Source of the DNA: Gelatiniphilus marinus
GTDB taxonomy: Bacteria; Bacteroidota; Bacteroidia; Flavobacteriales; Flavobacteriaceae
Length of the DNA stretch: 64,000 nt
Assembly (NCBI RefSeq): GCF_042678305.1
Contig: NZ_JBHUDT010000004.1
Direction: 5' to 3' (one strand)
Shown: one piece after another, positions 45,334 to 53,104 of the stretch
How positions within the stretch are numbered: the stretch's first letter is position 1
Layout: each line of letters opens with the position of its first letter
Program-made: the position numbers and the translations under genes
Notes under the pieces: model-generated
Database searches by the model: none
What the model was told of the DNA's origin: nothing
The model's input: the letters and a program-made list of their open reading frames with translations, nothing else

Positions 45334-46086
45334 ATGAATTTACAAGAATTTAAGATTTGGTTAGACGAGGAAAATGGAAGTGACTTCAGAACTATACAAA
45401 GTCGAATTTCAAACTGTAGAACAGTAGAAAATTATGAAGGAGATTTAGACGAACATTATGCAAAAGACAACGGAATTTCACTTTTAGAAAGGTTAAGCTA
45501 TTCGACAGAAGACCAAAGAAACGGATTAGAACCTAAACATAAGATTCCAATAAATGGAGATGTAAGAACAGGTTCAGCAACTTTAAAACAAGCTGCGAAA
45601 TTATATATGACTTACAAAAGTTCAAACTTTGAACCAAGTGAGACTTCTTCTAAATCTTTTGACATCAAACAATCACTTGAGGAAGAAATTGACAATATCG
45701 AAACTTGGACAAATTTTAGTTACGAAAAGGATTTAAAGAACTCAATGGTTTCTCAAATCAATGAATTGTTTCCTGAATATAAAATCATCGGAGAAAACAA
45801 TGAGGGCGTTGAATATCTAATTGGCGGAAAAAGAATTGACTTACTTCTTGAAAAACATAATGGAGATTTATTAGTAATCGAACTAAAATCAGGAATAGCT
45901 AATTATAAAGTTTTTGGTCAAATTTCAATGTATATTGGCTTATTAATGAACAAATTTCCAGAAAGAGAAATCAAAGGCTTTATTATAGCTGGAGAAATGG
46001 ATGAGAGTTTAAGAAATGCTATTAAGACAACTGACAGAATTGGACTGAAAACTTATAAAATGAAATTGGAATTAAACGATAATTAA
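45334..46086 (+). CDS. PD-(D/E)XK-type endonuclease (cassette gene)
   Basis: 250 residues. The C-terminal half has KRIDLLLEKHNGDLLVIELKSG, the D-x(n)-E-x-K catalytic motif, followed by VFGQISMYIGLL. This resembles the NucS/DUF91 class of nuclease domains. The N-terminal half (MNLQEFKIWLDEENGSDF) is unassigned and may sense or bind DNA. A defence or repair role is inferred. Unit 7 spans 45301-46222. Confidence 0.75.
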   Translation: MNLQEFKIWLDEENGSDFRTIQSRISNCRTVENYEGDLDEHYAKDNGISLLERLSYSTEDQRNGLEPKHKIPINGDVRTGSATLKQAAKLYMTYKSSNFEPSETSSKSFDIKQSLEEEIDNIETWTNFSYEKDLKNSMVSQINELFPEYKIIGENNEGVEYLIGGKRIDLLLEKHNGDLLVIELKSGIANYKVFGQISMYIGLLMNKFPEREIKGFIIAGEMDESLRNAIKTTDRIGLKTYKMKLELNDN

Positions 46087-46094
46087 AAAAATAC

Positions 46095-46232
46095 TATGCC
46101 CAACACTGGCTATAGTTCATTGCTTCTGACTTTCCTCTCGGAAAGTCCTCGCAAATTTGCTATCTTCGGTTTACGGCGGAAAATCCTCGCGGATTTTCAC
46201 GCAACGAAACCATAGCCAAACCGTTAGCACCA
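46095..46232 (+). repeat. attC-like site of unit 7
   Basis: TATGCCCAAC complements the start GTTGGGCATA in all 10 bases. Arms GGCTATAGTTCATTGC and GCAACGAAACCATAGCC. Two inner hairpins occur, GACTTTCC / GGAAAGTC and GAAAATCC / GGATTTTC. Next GTT at 46223. Confidence 0.88.
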
Positions 46233-46253
46233 ATATAAACCAACCATCAACTA

Positions 46254-47015
46254 ATGAACGAAAATTTAGAAAAAGAGTATACTTTATCAAGTAGAAAAAG
46301 ACGAATAGCAGCATTTTTAATTGACCATTTTACATTTACTTTCCTGATAGTAGGAATTGTATTCTTATCACTTGGAACAGATTTTATGGACGAAAATAAT
46401 TTCAGCAATCTAACAAGTAAAATGTTGCCAACAATGTTAATTGGGTTTCTCATATACTTTGCTAAAGATTCAATAAAAGGTATTAGTCCAGGAAAATGGG
46501 TTATGGGAATTATGGTTAGAGATGAAAACAATCCGAATGAAGTTCCTTCAATAGGCAAATTAATTATTCGAAATCTATTTCTAATAATTTGGCCAATAGA
46601 ATTTATAGTTCTTGCTTCAAGTCAAGAGAAAAAAAGACTTGGAGATAAAACTGCAAAAGCAATTGTGGTAAAGAATCCTAACAAGCCGACAAAACTTCCG
46701 AGAGTTTTAGCATTGGTTGGAATTGGAATTGCCTTTTTCGCATTTACATTCTTATTTGCTGGTTCAGCGATGAAAAATTCAGATGCTTACAAAGTTGCTA
46801 TTTCAGAAATTGAACAAAATGAAGAAATCATATCAGAAATTGGCGGAATAAAGGATTATGGAATGATGCCTACAGGTAGTGTCAATATTTCAAATGGATA
46901 TGGAGAAGCTCAATTGAGCATAAAAGTTATCGGAAATGAAAAGGATTTAAATGTTGGAGTTTACCTGACAAAAGAACCGAATGGTGAGTGGAAACTAATA
47001 GAACTGAATAAATAA
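46254..47015 (+). CDS. RDD-family membrane protein with Coa1-like domain (cassette gene)
   Basis: 253 residues. The RDD segment (about 12-140) has RRIAAFLIDHF, GKWVMGIMVRDE and RLGDKTAKAIVV with three membrane helices. A further helix lies near 155-175, and a C-terminal soluble part resembles the cytochrome-oxidase assembly Coa1 family (SGYGEAQLSIKVIG-like NGYGEAQLSIKVIG). The role is unknown. Unit 8 (46223-47147), with a 31-base leader. Confidence 0.72.
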   Translation: MNENLEKEYTLSSRKRRIAAFLIDHFTFTFLIVGIVFLSLGTDFMDENNFSNLTSKMLPTMLIGFLIYFAKDSIKGISPGKWVMGIMVRDENNPNEVPSIGKLIIRNLFLIIWPIEFIVLASSQEKKRLGDKTAKAIVVKNPNKPTKLPRVLALVGIGIAFFAFTFLFAGSAMKNSDAYKVAISEIEQNEEIISEIGGIKDYGMMPTGSVNISNGYGEAQLSIKVIGNEKDLNVGVYLTKEPNGEWKLIELNK

Positions 47016-47020
47016 AATAC

Positions 47021-47157
47021 TGGTGCTAACAATGGCTATAAGTAATTGCTTGTTCTCGCCTACTTCTGAAAATCCTCGCGGATTTTCAGTTTGGTGTGTA
47101 CTTGCAAAGTTAAGTGCTAAACCACGCAACTACTCATAGCCGAGACCGTTGTGTGCA
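47021..47157 (+). repeat. attC-like site of unit 8
   Basis: TGGTGCTAAC complements the start GTTAGCACCA in all 10 bases. The internal sequence differs by a single base from the site ending at 41999, although the two cargo genes are unrelated. Next GTT at 47148. Confidence 0.9.
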
Positions 47158-47180
47158 ATTAAAAAAAAGCTAAATAAAAA

Positions 47181-47801
47181 ATGACAAAACTTTTTCTTTC
47201 TTCATCATTTGTAGATGTTTCTGAATTTTTGGAATCATTTATTGGAGAAAAATTAGAAAACAAGAAAATAACATTTATCCCAACAGCTAGTATTCCTGAA
47301 GAATATAAAGCTTATGTTGAGAATGACAGAAAAGCATTTGAAAAACTAGGACTTATAATTGAAATACTAGACATTTCTAATGTTGCAAAAAATCAAATTG
47401 AAGAAATAATCAGAAAAAACGATTTCATCTATGTTTCAGGAGGAAACACGTTTTATCTGCTTCAAGAATTAAAAATATCTGGGACTGACAAAATCATTAT
47501 TGAAGAAATAAAAAAAGGAAAACCGTACATTGGAGCTTCGGCTGGTTCGATAATCTTGTCAAGAAACATAAAATATGTTGAGAAAATGGACGACAAAACA
47601 AAAGCTAAAAATCTAACTGATTACAATGCTTTGAACGTTGTGAATTTTTACCCTTTGCCACATCACACGAACGAACCCTTTAAAAAATCGGTCGAAGAAA
47701 TTATAGTTGATTACAAAGATAAAATTGATTTGCTTCCAATAAGCAACACGGAAGTAATTCAAGTATGCGGAGAAGAAATAAAAATAGTTGGAACAAAATA
47801 A
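47181..47801 (+). CDS. Peptidase E (S51)-like protein (cassette gene)
   Basis: 206 residues, class-I glutamine-amidotransferase-like fold. FIYVSGGNTFYLLQEL and the nucleophile Ser in IGASAGSIILS match peptidase E. Further His residues in LPHHTNEPF may be catalytic. Family knowledge: members cleave Asp-Xaa dipeptides; related proteins have other roles. Unit 9 (47148-47990), with a 33-base leader. Confidence 0.85.
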   Translation: MTKLFLSSSFVDVSEFLESFIGEKLENKKITFIPTASIPEEYKAYVENDRKAFEKLGLIIEILDISNVAKNQIEEIIRKNDFIYVSGGNTFYLLQELKISGTDKIIIEEIKKGKPYIGASAGSIILSRNIKYVEKMDDKTKAKNLTDYNALNVVNFYPLPHHTNEPFKKSVEEIIVDYKDKIDLLPISNTEVIQVCGEEIKIVGTK

Positions 47802-47805
47802 AAAC

Positions 47806-48000
47806 TGCACACAACACGGGCTATAAGTAATGCGGGTTAAAGTGCAATGCCGAAATTTTCATTTGTCAAGTCGCTCACAGTTAGTATATTTATGACTGAA
47901 AATTTACAAAATATAAAAACGGTTCGCTCTGTTCCGTGCACGATTTGAAACTTGCAGCTTTCAAATCCCGCACTACTCATAGCCGAGACCGTTAGCAGCA
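47806..48000 (+). repeat. attC-like site of unit 9, with internal promoter-like sequence
   Basis: TGCACACAAC complements the start GTTGTGTGCA in all 10 bases. Arms GGGCTATAAGTAATGCGGG and CCCGCACTACTCATAGCC. The long loop contains TTTG (47862), 19 bases, TATATTTA (47885-47892), one mismatch from the promoter consensus and directed right. Next GTT at 47991. Confidence 0.88.
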
Positions 48001-48041
48001 AGTAAGACAGAAATTCCGGCAAATTTGAATAATCAACAAAA

Positions 48042-48302
48042 ATGAATTTTGATAAAACTGAAATTTTAAAGAATATTTGCTACACTGAATTAGTTTACGG
48101 TCGAATAAATAAAAAACTGAAAAGCAACTTTTCAAACGTCAAAATTGAGAAATTGATTTTTAAGACAATCGAAGAAACGGAAATTACCAACTTTGAAAAA
48201 ATCGGGAAGAATTTTTACATTTCAAATTTGGAAAAAAACATAAAAATCACTGTAAACTCTAACACATTCAGAATTATAACAGTCGACAAAATAAAAAAAT
48301 GA
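48042..48302 (+). CDS. DUF3781-like small protein (cassette gene)
   Basis: 86 residues. ICYTELVYGRINKKLKSN and the end NIKITVNSNTFRIITVDKIKK match the DUF3781 pattern as I recall it. The function is unknown. It overlaps the next gene by ATGA, so the two are coupled in one cassette (unit 10, 47991-48939). Confidence 0.7.
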   Translation: MNFDKTEILKNICYTELVYGRINKKLKSNFSNVKIEKLIFKTIEETEITNFEKIGKNFYISNLEKNIKITVNSNTFRIITVDKIKK

Positions 48303-48748
48303 GAAACGGATTTAAAATCATTGGAATTACCACTCGAACTACAAATAAAGACAATAAATCACAAAAAGATTTAGAACAACTTTGGGGACGATTTTACTCT
48401 GAAAATGTTTTAGAAAAAGTATCAAATAAAATTTCAAACGAAATAATTTCAATTTACACGGATTACAAAAACGATTATACAGAAGATTACACAACAATAA
48501 TTGGAATTCCAGTTTCAACGCTTAACGAAATACCAAACGGGCTTATTGGACGTGAGTTTCCATCCGAAAATTTTGAAAAATTTGTGGCTAAAGGAGAAAT
48601 GCCAAATGCAGTTGTGGAGACTTGGATTGACATCTGGCAAAAAGATAAAGAACTGAATAGAAAATACACGTATGATTTTGAGGTTTATGGAGAAAATTCT
48701 CAAAAAGGAGAAAATTCAGAAGTTGAAATTTATATAGCGGTAGAATAA
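48299..48748 (+). CDS. Cass2-type effector-binding protein (cassette gene)
   Basis: 149 residues of GyrI/AraC effector-binding fold. FKIIGITTRTTNKDN, LEQLWGRFYSENVLEK, YTTIIGIPVSTLNEIP and AVVETWIDIW match the 'integron-associated effector binding protein' family (Cass2), first described from Vibrio integron cassettes. It probably binds small cationic compounds. Its presence in a flavobacterial array suggests that cassettes cross between systems, or that the fold is common cargo. Confidence 0.85.
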   Translation: MRNGFKIIGITTRTTNKDNKSQKDLEQLWGRFYSENVLEKVSNKISNEIISIYTDYKNDYTEDYTTIIGIPVSTLNEIPNGLIGREFPSENFEKFVAKGEMPNAVVETWIDIWQKDKELNRKYTYDFEVYGENSQKGENSEVEIYIAVE

Positions 48749-48755
48749 AAATACC

Positions 48756-48949
48756 TGCTGCTAACACGGGCTATAAGTAATGCGGACCGAAGTGCTAAAC
48801 CGAAATTTTCGTTTGTCAAGTCGCTCACAGTTAGTATATTTATGATAGATAATTTACAAAATATAAAAACGGTTCGCTCTGTTCCGTGCCGATTTGAAAC
48901 TTGCAGCTTTCAAATCCCGCACTACTCATAGCCGAGACCGTTCGGCGGC
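48756..48949 (+). repeat. attC-like site of unit 10, with internal promoter-like sequence
   Basis: TGCTGCTAAC complements the start GTTAGCAGCA in all 10 bases. A near copy of the unit 9 site, including TTTG (48812-48815), 19 bases, TATATTTA (48835-48842). AAGTGCTAAA is present. Next GTT at 48940 opens a gene-less cassette. Confidence 0.88.
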
Positions 48950-49110
48950 ATTTAGCCCTATCGGGCACATACCGCCGAACGTCCCGCGCAGCTGCGCTGC
49001 CTGCACTACGGCGTGAAAACGCCGCAGAACAGGCAGCTATACGCCATTTTGCAAAGTGAAAACGTTTCACTACTTTTCACTTTGCAAAACAGCGCATAGC
49101 TGCGCGGGAC
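48940..49110 (+). mobile_element. Gene-less 171-bp cassette, copy 2
   Basis: Same sequence as copy 1 by reading. Starts GTTCGGCGG, complement CCGCCGAAC ends at 48980, and the next unit begins with GTT at 49111. Promoter-like TTTG-N19-TACTTTTC points into the acetyltransferase unit, whose start codon is only 19 bases from the junction. Confidence 0.85.
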
Positions 49111-49129
49111 GTTGTGAGCAAGCTGAGAA

Positions 49130-49600
49130 ATGAAAATAGAGAAAGCAATTATTAAAGATGCAAAAGATTTAACTGAATTAACTATTCGGTCAAAGTCTTA
49201 TTGGGATTATAGTGCAGAACAAATTGAAGAATGGAGAAAGGATTTAACTATATCTGAATCATACATTCTTGAAAATGAAGTTTACAAATTGACCGAGGAT
49301 AACAATATAATTGGATATTATTCTTTCTTTAAAAGCAACGATACAGACGTAAAATTAGAGAACTTGTTTGTTGACCCTAAATTCATTGGATGTGGAATTG
49401 GAAAAACACTAATGACTGATTTTCTGCAACGAATTCGAAAAACAAAGTTTGAAAGAATCATTTTAGACTCTGACCCGAATGCCGAAAAATTTTATGAAAA
49501 GATTGGATTTAAAATAATTGGAAAGTTAGAGACTTCAATCGAGAATAGATTTTTACCAATAATGGAAATGAAAATAAAGCCAGCTCACAACATTGTATAA
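49130..49600 (+). CDS. GNAT family N-acetyltransferase (cassette gene)
   Basis: 156 residues. The acetyl-CoA-binding motif A is LENLFVDPKFIGCGIGKTLM (Q/R-x2-G-x-G/A variant GCGIGK), and FYEKIGFKIIGK is the usual C-terminal strand. The substrate is unknown; small-molecule or toxin acetylation are both possible. It is the only gene in unit 12 (49111-49709), with a 19-base leader. Confidence 0.9.
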   Translation: MKIEKAIIKDAKDLTELTIRSKSYWDYSAEQIEEWRKDLTISESYILENEVYKLTEDNNIIGYYSFFKSNDTDVKLENLFVDPKFIGCGIGKTLMTDFLQRIRKTKFERIILDSDPNAEKFYEKIGFKIIGKLETSIENRFLPIMEMKIKPAHNIV

Positions 49601-49719
49601 GCAAAATGCGGGCGAAAGTGCTAAAATTAAACGAATTGAATTTTAACAAACATTTCGGTAAAGTTGAAAGTGTCGGCTTCGTAATCCCGCACTTCGCTTA
49701 TACTTCACCGTTGGCTGTC
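49583..49719 (+). repeat. attC-like site of unit 12
   Basis: GCTCACAAC complements the start GTTGTGAGC (9 bases). Arms TGTATAAGCAAAATGCGGG and CCCGCACTTCGCTTATAC, with AAAGTGCTAAAA between. Next GTT at 49710. Confidence 0.88.
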
Positions 49720-49774
49720 ATTGTAGAAAAACCGTTACCAAAAGAATAACCACATAAGAAATAGAAAAAAATTA

Positions 49775-51565
49775 ATGCAAAAATATTCAGTAAACCAACA
49801 TCTGATAGAAACGATTTTAGCTTGGGTAAATTCAGGCGAAATTGCAATCCCAGAAATTCAAAGACCATTTGTTTGGAACAATTCAAAAGTTCGTGATTTA
49901 ATGGACAGTCTTTATCAAGGCTATCCAGTCGGTTACATTATTGCGTGGCGAAATCCAAATGTAAAACTCAAAGACGGAAGTTTAAGCGAAGGAAAAAAGG
50001 TGCTTATTGATGGACAACAACGTGTTACAGCTCTTACTGCTGCAATTCTTGGTCAATACGTTATCAATAAAACGTATCAAAGAGTAAAAATAAAAATTGC
50101 CTTCAATCCTATTGAAGAACGTTTTGAAGTTCAAAACCCCGCAATTTTAAAAGACAAAACTTGGCTTCACGATATTACAGATGCATTTTCGGGCAAAATT
50201 AGTTTGCTAAAATTAGTTCGTGATTATTCTGCATTAAATCCCGAAATTGATGAAGATTTAATTGAAAAATCATTTTCTCAACTCATCGGAATTGTTAAAA
50301 AACCAATCGGAATGATTGAATTGACTTCCGATTTGGACATTGAAACGGTTACAGAAATCTTTATTCGTATCAATTCAAAAGGTGTCGTTTTAAGTCAAGC
50401 CGATTTTGCAATGAGCAAAATTGCAGCCGATACAGAAAATGGCGGTAACGATTTAAGGAAAGCAATTGATTATTTTTGTCATCTAACCATAGCACCCGAC
50501 TTTTATAAGCATATTGTAGATAATGACAAGGAATTTGCAAAGTCAAATTACTTTCAAAAAATGCAATGGCTAAAAACTGAAAACGAAGACCTTTACGACC
50601 CTGATTATACAGATTTAATTCGTGTTGCGTTCACTTCGCAATTTAACAGAGGACGACTTTCAGACTTGGTTAGCTTACTTTCGGGTAGAAATTTTGAAAC
50701 AAGAACTTATGAGGCAGAAATCGCTCAAAAATCTTTTGAAACCCTAAAAATTGGCGTAGAAAATTTCATCAATGAAACCAATTTCAAAAGGTTTTTAATG
50801 ATAATTAAATCGGCAGGATTTATTTCACCAAAACTTATTCGTTCTAAAAATGCAATAAATTTTGCGTACATCATTTACTTAAAGTTAAAAGACCTTGGAG
50901 TAAATTCGGTTGATATTGAAACTTATGTCAGACGTTGGTTTGTATATTCCATTCTTACAGGAAGATACTCAGGTTCACCAGAAAGTACTTTTGACTTTGA
51001 CATTAAACAAATTTCAAAGAAACCTTTCAATGAAATTTTAGAAGAACGCGAAGAAGCGGAACTTTCGGACGCTTATTGGAACGCTTCACTTCCACAAAGT
51101 TTAGACACATCAGTTGCGAGCAGTCCATATTTTCACGTTTTTCTTTCTTCACAAGTTAAAGCGAACGACAGAGGATTTTTATCAAAAGACGTCTTGATTG
51201 GCGACCTTATTTCACTTCGTGGAGACATTCATCATCTTTTCCCAAAAGATTATTTAAAGAAAAATGGACTTGATAGAGGAAAATATAACCAAATTGCCAA
51301 CTACGTTTATATGCAATCGGAAATCAACATAAAAGTTGGAAACAAACCACCGAAGGAATATTTTGACTTGATAAAAACACAAATGATTGATGACAATAAA
51401 CAAGTAAGCGGAATATCAACTGAACAAGAACTTTTAGACAACTTAAAACAAAACTGCGTTCCAAAGGAAATTATGGAAATGACAATAGACGATTATCAAG
51501 ACTTTTTAATGCAACGTAGAAAGTTAATGGCAAATAAAATGAGAGATTATTATTTTGGACTCTAA
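49775..51565 (+). CDS. DUF262 protein with HNH-like C-terminus (cassette gene)
   Basis: 596 residues. N-terminal DUF262: IPEIQRPFVWNNSKVRDLMDS and LIDGQQRVTALTAAILG (ParB-like). The C-terminal HHLFPKDYLKKNGL is an HNH/DUF1524-like motif. It differs from the 550-residue protein at 43508, so two distinct GmrSD-like proteins are in the array. A restriction or anti-phage role is inferred. Unit 13 spans 49710-51704, with a 65-base leader. Confidence 0.86.
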   Translation: MQKYSVNQHLIETILAWVNSGEIAIPEIQRPFVWNNSKVRDLMDSLYQGYPVGYIIAWRNPNVKLKDGSLSEGKKVLIDGQQRVTALTAAILGQYVINKTYQRVKIKIAFNPIEERFEVQNPAILKDKTWLHDITDAFSGKISLLKLVRDYSALNPEIDEDLIEKSFSQLIGIVKKPIGMIELTSDLDIETVTEIFIRINSKGVVLSQADFAMSKIAADTENGGNDLRKAIDYFCHLTIAPDFYKHIVDNDKEFAKSNYFQKMQWLKTENEDLYDPDYTDLIRVAFTSQFNRGRLSDLVSLLSGRNFETRTYEAEIAQKSFETLKIGVENFINETNFKRFLMIIKSAGFISPKLIRSKNAINFAYIIYLKLKDLGVNSVDIETYVRRWFVYSILTGRYSGSPESTFDFDIKQISKKPFNEILEEREEAELSDAYWNASLPQSLDTSVASSPYFHVFLSSQVKANDRGFLSKDVLIGDLISLRGDIHHLFPKDYLKKNGLDRGKYNQIANYVYMQSEINIKVGNKPPKEYFDLIKTQMIDDNKQVSGISTEQELLDNLKQNCVPKEIMEMTIDDYQDFLMQRRKLMANKMRDYYFGL

Positions 51566-51579
51566 AAAACAAACAACGA

Positions 51580-51714
51580 ACAGCCAACAACGGCTATAAG
51601 CAATTGGGGCGAAAGTGATAAAACGAAAGTATAAACATAAAACAAAGGTCTGTGCTAAACAGAAAAGTTAGGGCTTTAAATCCCCAACTGCTCATAGCCC
51701 AACCGTTCGGCGGC
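51580..51714 (+). repeat. attC-like site of unit 13
   Basis: ACAGCCAAC complements the start GTTGGCTGT (9 bases). Arms GGCTATAAGCAATTGGGG and CCCCAACTGCTCATAGCC, with AAAGTGATAAAA between. Next GTT at 51705 opens a gene-less cassette. Confidence 0.88.
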
Positions 51715-51875
51715 ATTTAGCCCTATCGGGCACATACCGCCGAACGTCCCGCGCAGCTGCGCTGCCTGCACTACGGCGTGAAAACGCCGCAGAACAGGCA
51801 GCTATGCGCTGTTTTGCAAAGTGAAAACGTTTCACTACTTTTCACTTTGCAAAACAGCGCATAGCTGCGCGGGAC
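51705..51875 (+). mobile_element. Gene-less 171-bp cassette, copy 3 (variant)
   Basis: Same as copy 1 except for three bases in 51802-51817 (CTATGCGCTGTTTTGC instead of CTATACGCCATTTTGC). All three changes make this arm the exact complement of GCAAAACAGCGCATAG near the right end. The promoter-like TTTG-N19-TACTTTTC is kept. Next GTT at 51876. Confidence 0.85.
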
Positions 51876-52020
51876 GTTGGCGGTAATTTGAAGAAACAAT
51901 TAACAACGAAAAACATTCAAGAAAATGAAGCTATAAGTAACTGTAAGATAGAATAAGAATTGAAATATCCTTTAATACGCAAAGTAGAAAGGGCGATTGT
52001 TAATATTAAAAAATTAGAAA

Positions 52021-52791
52021 ATGACACAGTTACAAATGATTGACAAAACAAAGTCAATAGCTCAAAATGATAAAAATATTTCTGCCGTATTTATGTACGG
52101 GTCATTTACCAAAAATGAAGGGGACAAATATTCAGATATTGAATTCTACATCTTCTTGAAGGATAAAGAAAATTTTTCCGCTGAAAATTGGGTAAGCCAA
52201 ATTCATCCTTTGGCATTATATTTTATCAACGAGTATGGAAGTGAAGTTGCCATTTTTGAAAATATGATAAGGGGGGAGTTTCATTTTTTGACAAACGACC
52301 AAATGGAAGTTATCAAATCGTGGGACGGTTTGGTAGAGTTTAGCGACTTTGACAAGATGATTTTAGTAGATAAAGAAGATTTATTGACTAACACGCTCAA
52401 AGAAATAAAAACTAAAGTACCTGATCGAACAACAAATGAAAATATCCTGTGGTTGAGCCAATCATTGTTGAATGTTTTACTTACAACAAGCAACTTAATT
52501 AAACGACAGGAATTTGCTCACGCTTACCAAAGCTTATCAAATGTTCAAAAATATTTACTTTGGTTAATAAGAATTGAAACATACCAAACCAAACATTGGG
52601 AAAGTCCAACAAAAAGCTTGGAAAAAGACATAGACCCAGATTGGTATTCGTTATTTCAGCAGACAACATCAGAATTAGATCCGACAGATATTAAAACAGC
52701 TTTCAAGAAGACATTAACATTGACTGAAAAACTTTTTGATAATCTTGGAGTTGAAGCAAAATTAAAGGGGGTATTAAGGAGAATTGAATAA
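52021..52791 (+). CDS. Lincosamide nucleotidyltransferase homologue (cassette gene)
   Basis: 256 residues. The nucleotidyltransferase motif is FMYGSFTKNEGDKYSDIEF (GSF-x9-D-x-E), then LYFINEYGSEVAIFENMIRG and LRFH-like GEFHF, VQKYLLWLIRI and SPTKSLEKDI. The order and spacing resemble Lnu(F)/Lnu(B), which adenylylate lincomycin and clindamycin. Resistance is not demonstrated. Its 145-base leader is the longest among the plus-strand units and includes GCTATAAGTAA (51930-51940), reminiscent of an attC left arm. Unit 15 (51876-52926). Confidence 0.8.
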   Translation: MTQLQMIDKTKSIAQNDKNISAVFMYGSFTKNEGDKYSDIEFYIFLKDKENFSAENWVSQIHPLALYFINEYGSEVAIFENMIRGEFHFLTNDQMEVIKSWDGLVEFSDFDKMILVDKEDLLTNTLKEIKTKVPDRTTNENILWLSQSLLNVLLTTSNLIKRQEFAHAYQSLSNVQKYLLWLIRIETYQTKHWESPTKSLEKDIDPDWYSLFQQTTSELDPTDIKTAFKKTLTLTEKLFDNLGVEAKLKGVLRRIE

Positions 52792-52798
52792 AAAAAAC

Positions 52799-52936
52799 TA
52801 CCGCCAACATTGTATAAGCGTAATGCGGGCTGAACTGCTAAATTTGAGCATTTTTGCTCCTAAGAAACTTTGTGGTGGGCGGACAGTGAATTGCTCCGAA
52901 ATCCCGCACTACGCTTATACTTGACCGTTGTAAGTA
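52799..52936 (+). repeat. attC-like site of unit 15
   Basis: TACCGCCAAC complements the start GTTGGCGGTA in all 10 bases. Arms TGTATAAGCGTAATGCGGG and CCCGCACTACGCTTATAC, with AACTGCTAAA between. Next GTT at 52927. Together with unit 18 (GTTGGTGGTA / TACCACCAAC) it shows a compensated C/G to T/A change. Confidence 0.88.
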
Positions 52937-52977
52937 ATGCGAAAATCGTGCAAAAATTGAACATTTGAACTAAAAAA

Positions 52978-53065
52978 GCCAACGCTCAAACAGCACATTT
53001 ATTTTTTTTGCCAATGCGAAAAGCCAACGCTGAAAAAAATAAAAGAGCTGTTTCTTGCCAACGCT
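52978..53065. repeat. Second-type palindrome, upstream of the restriction enzyme
   Basis: CAGC-ACA-TTTATTTTTTT (52991-53008) faces AAAAAAATAAA-AGA-GCTG (53033-53050). The arms pair except for a central ACA / AGA bulge. GCCAACGCT occurs at 52978, 53023 and 53057. Two similar structures with different arm sequences but the same ACATTT / AAAGAG core are at 56113 and 62891. Confidence 0.75.
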
Positions 53066-53104
53066 CGGAATAATATTAAATTTGAGAAAAAAGATTAAAA
53101 TTTT

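Noticed and set aside
47837..48022. Minus-strand 61-codon frame across a site
   Set aside because: It spans the attC-like palindrome and a unit junction, so it is unlikely to be a gene.
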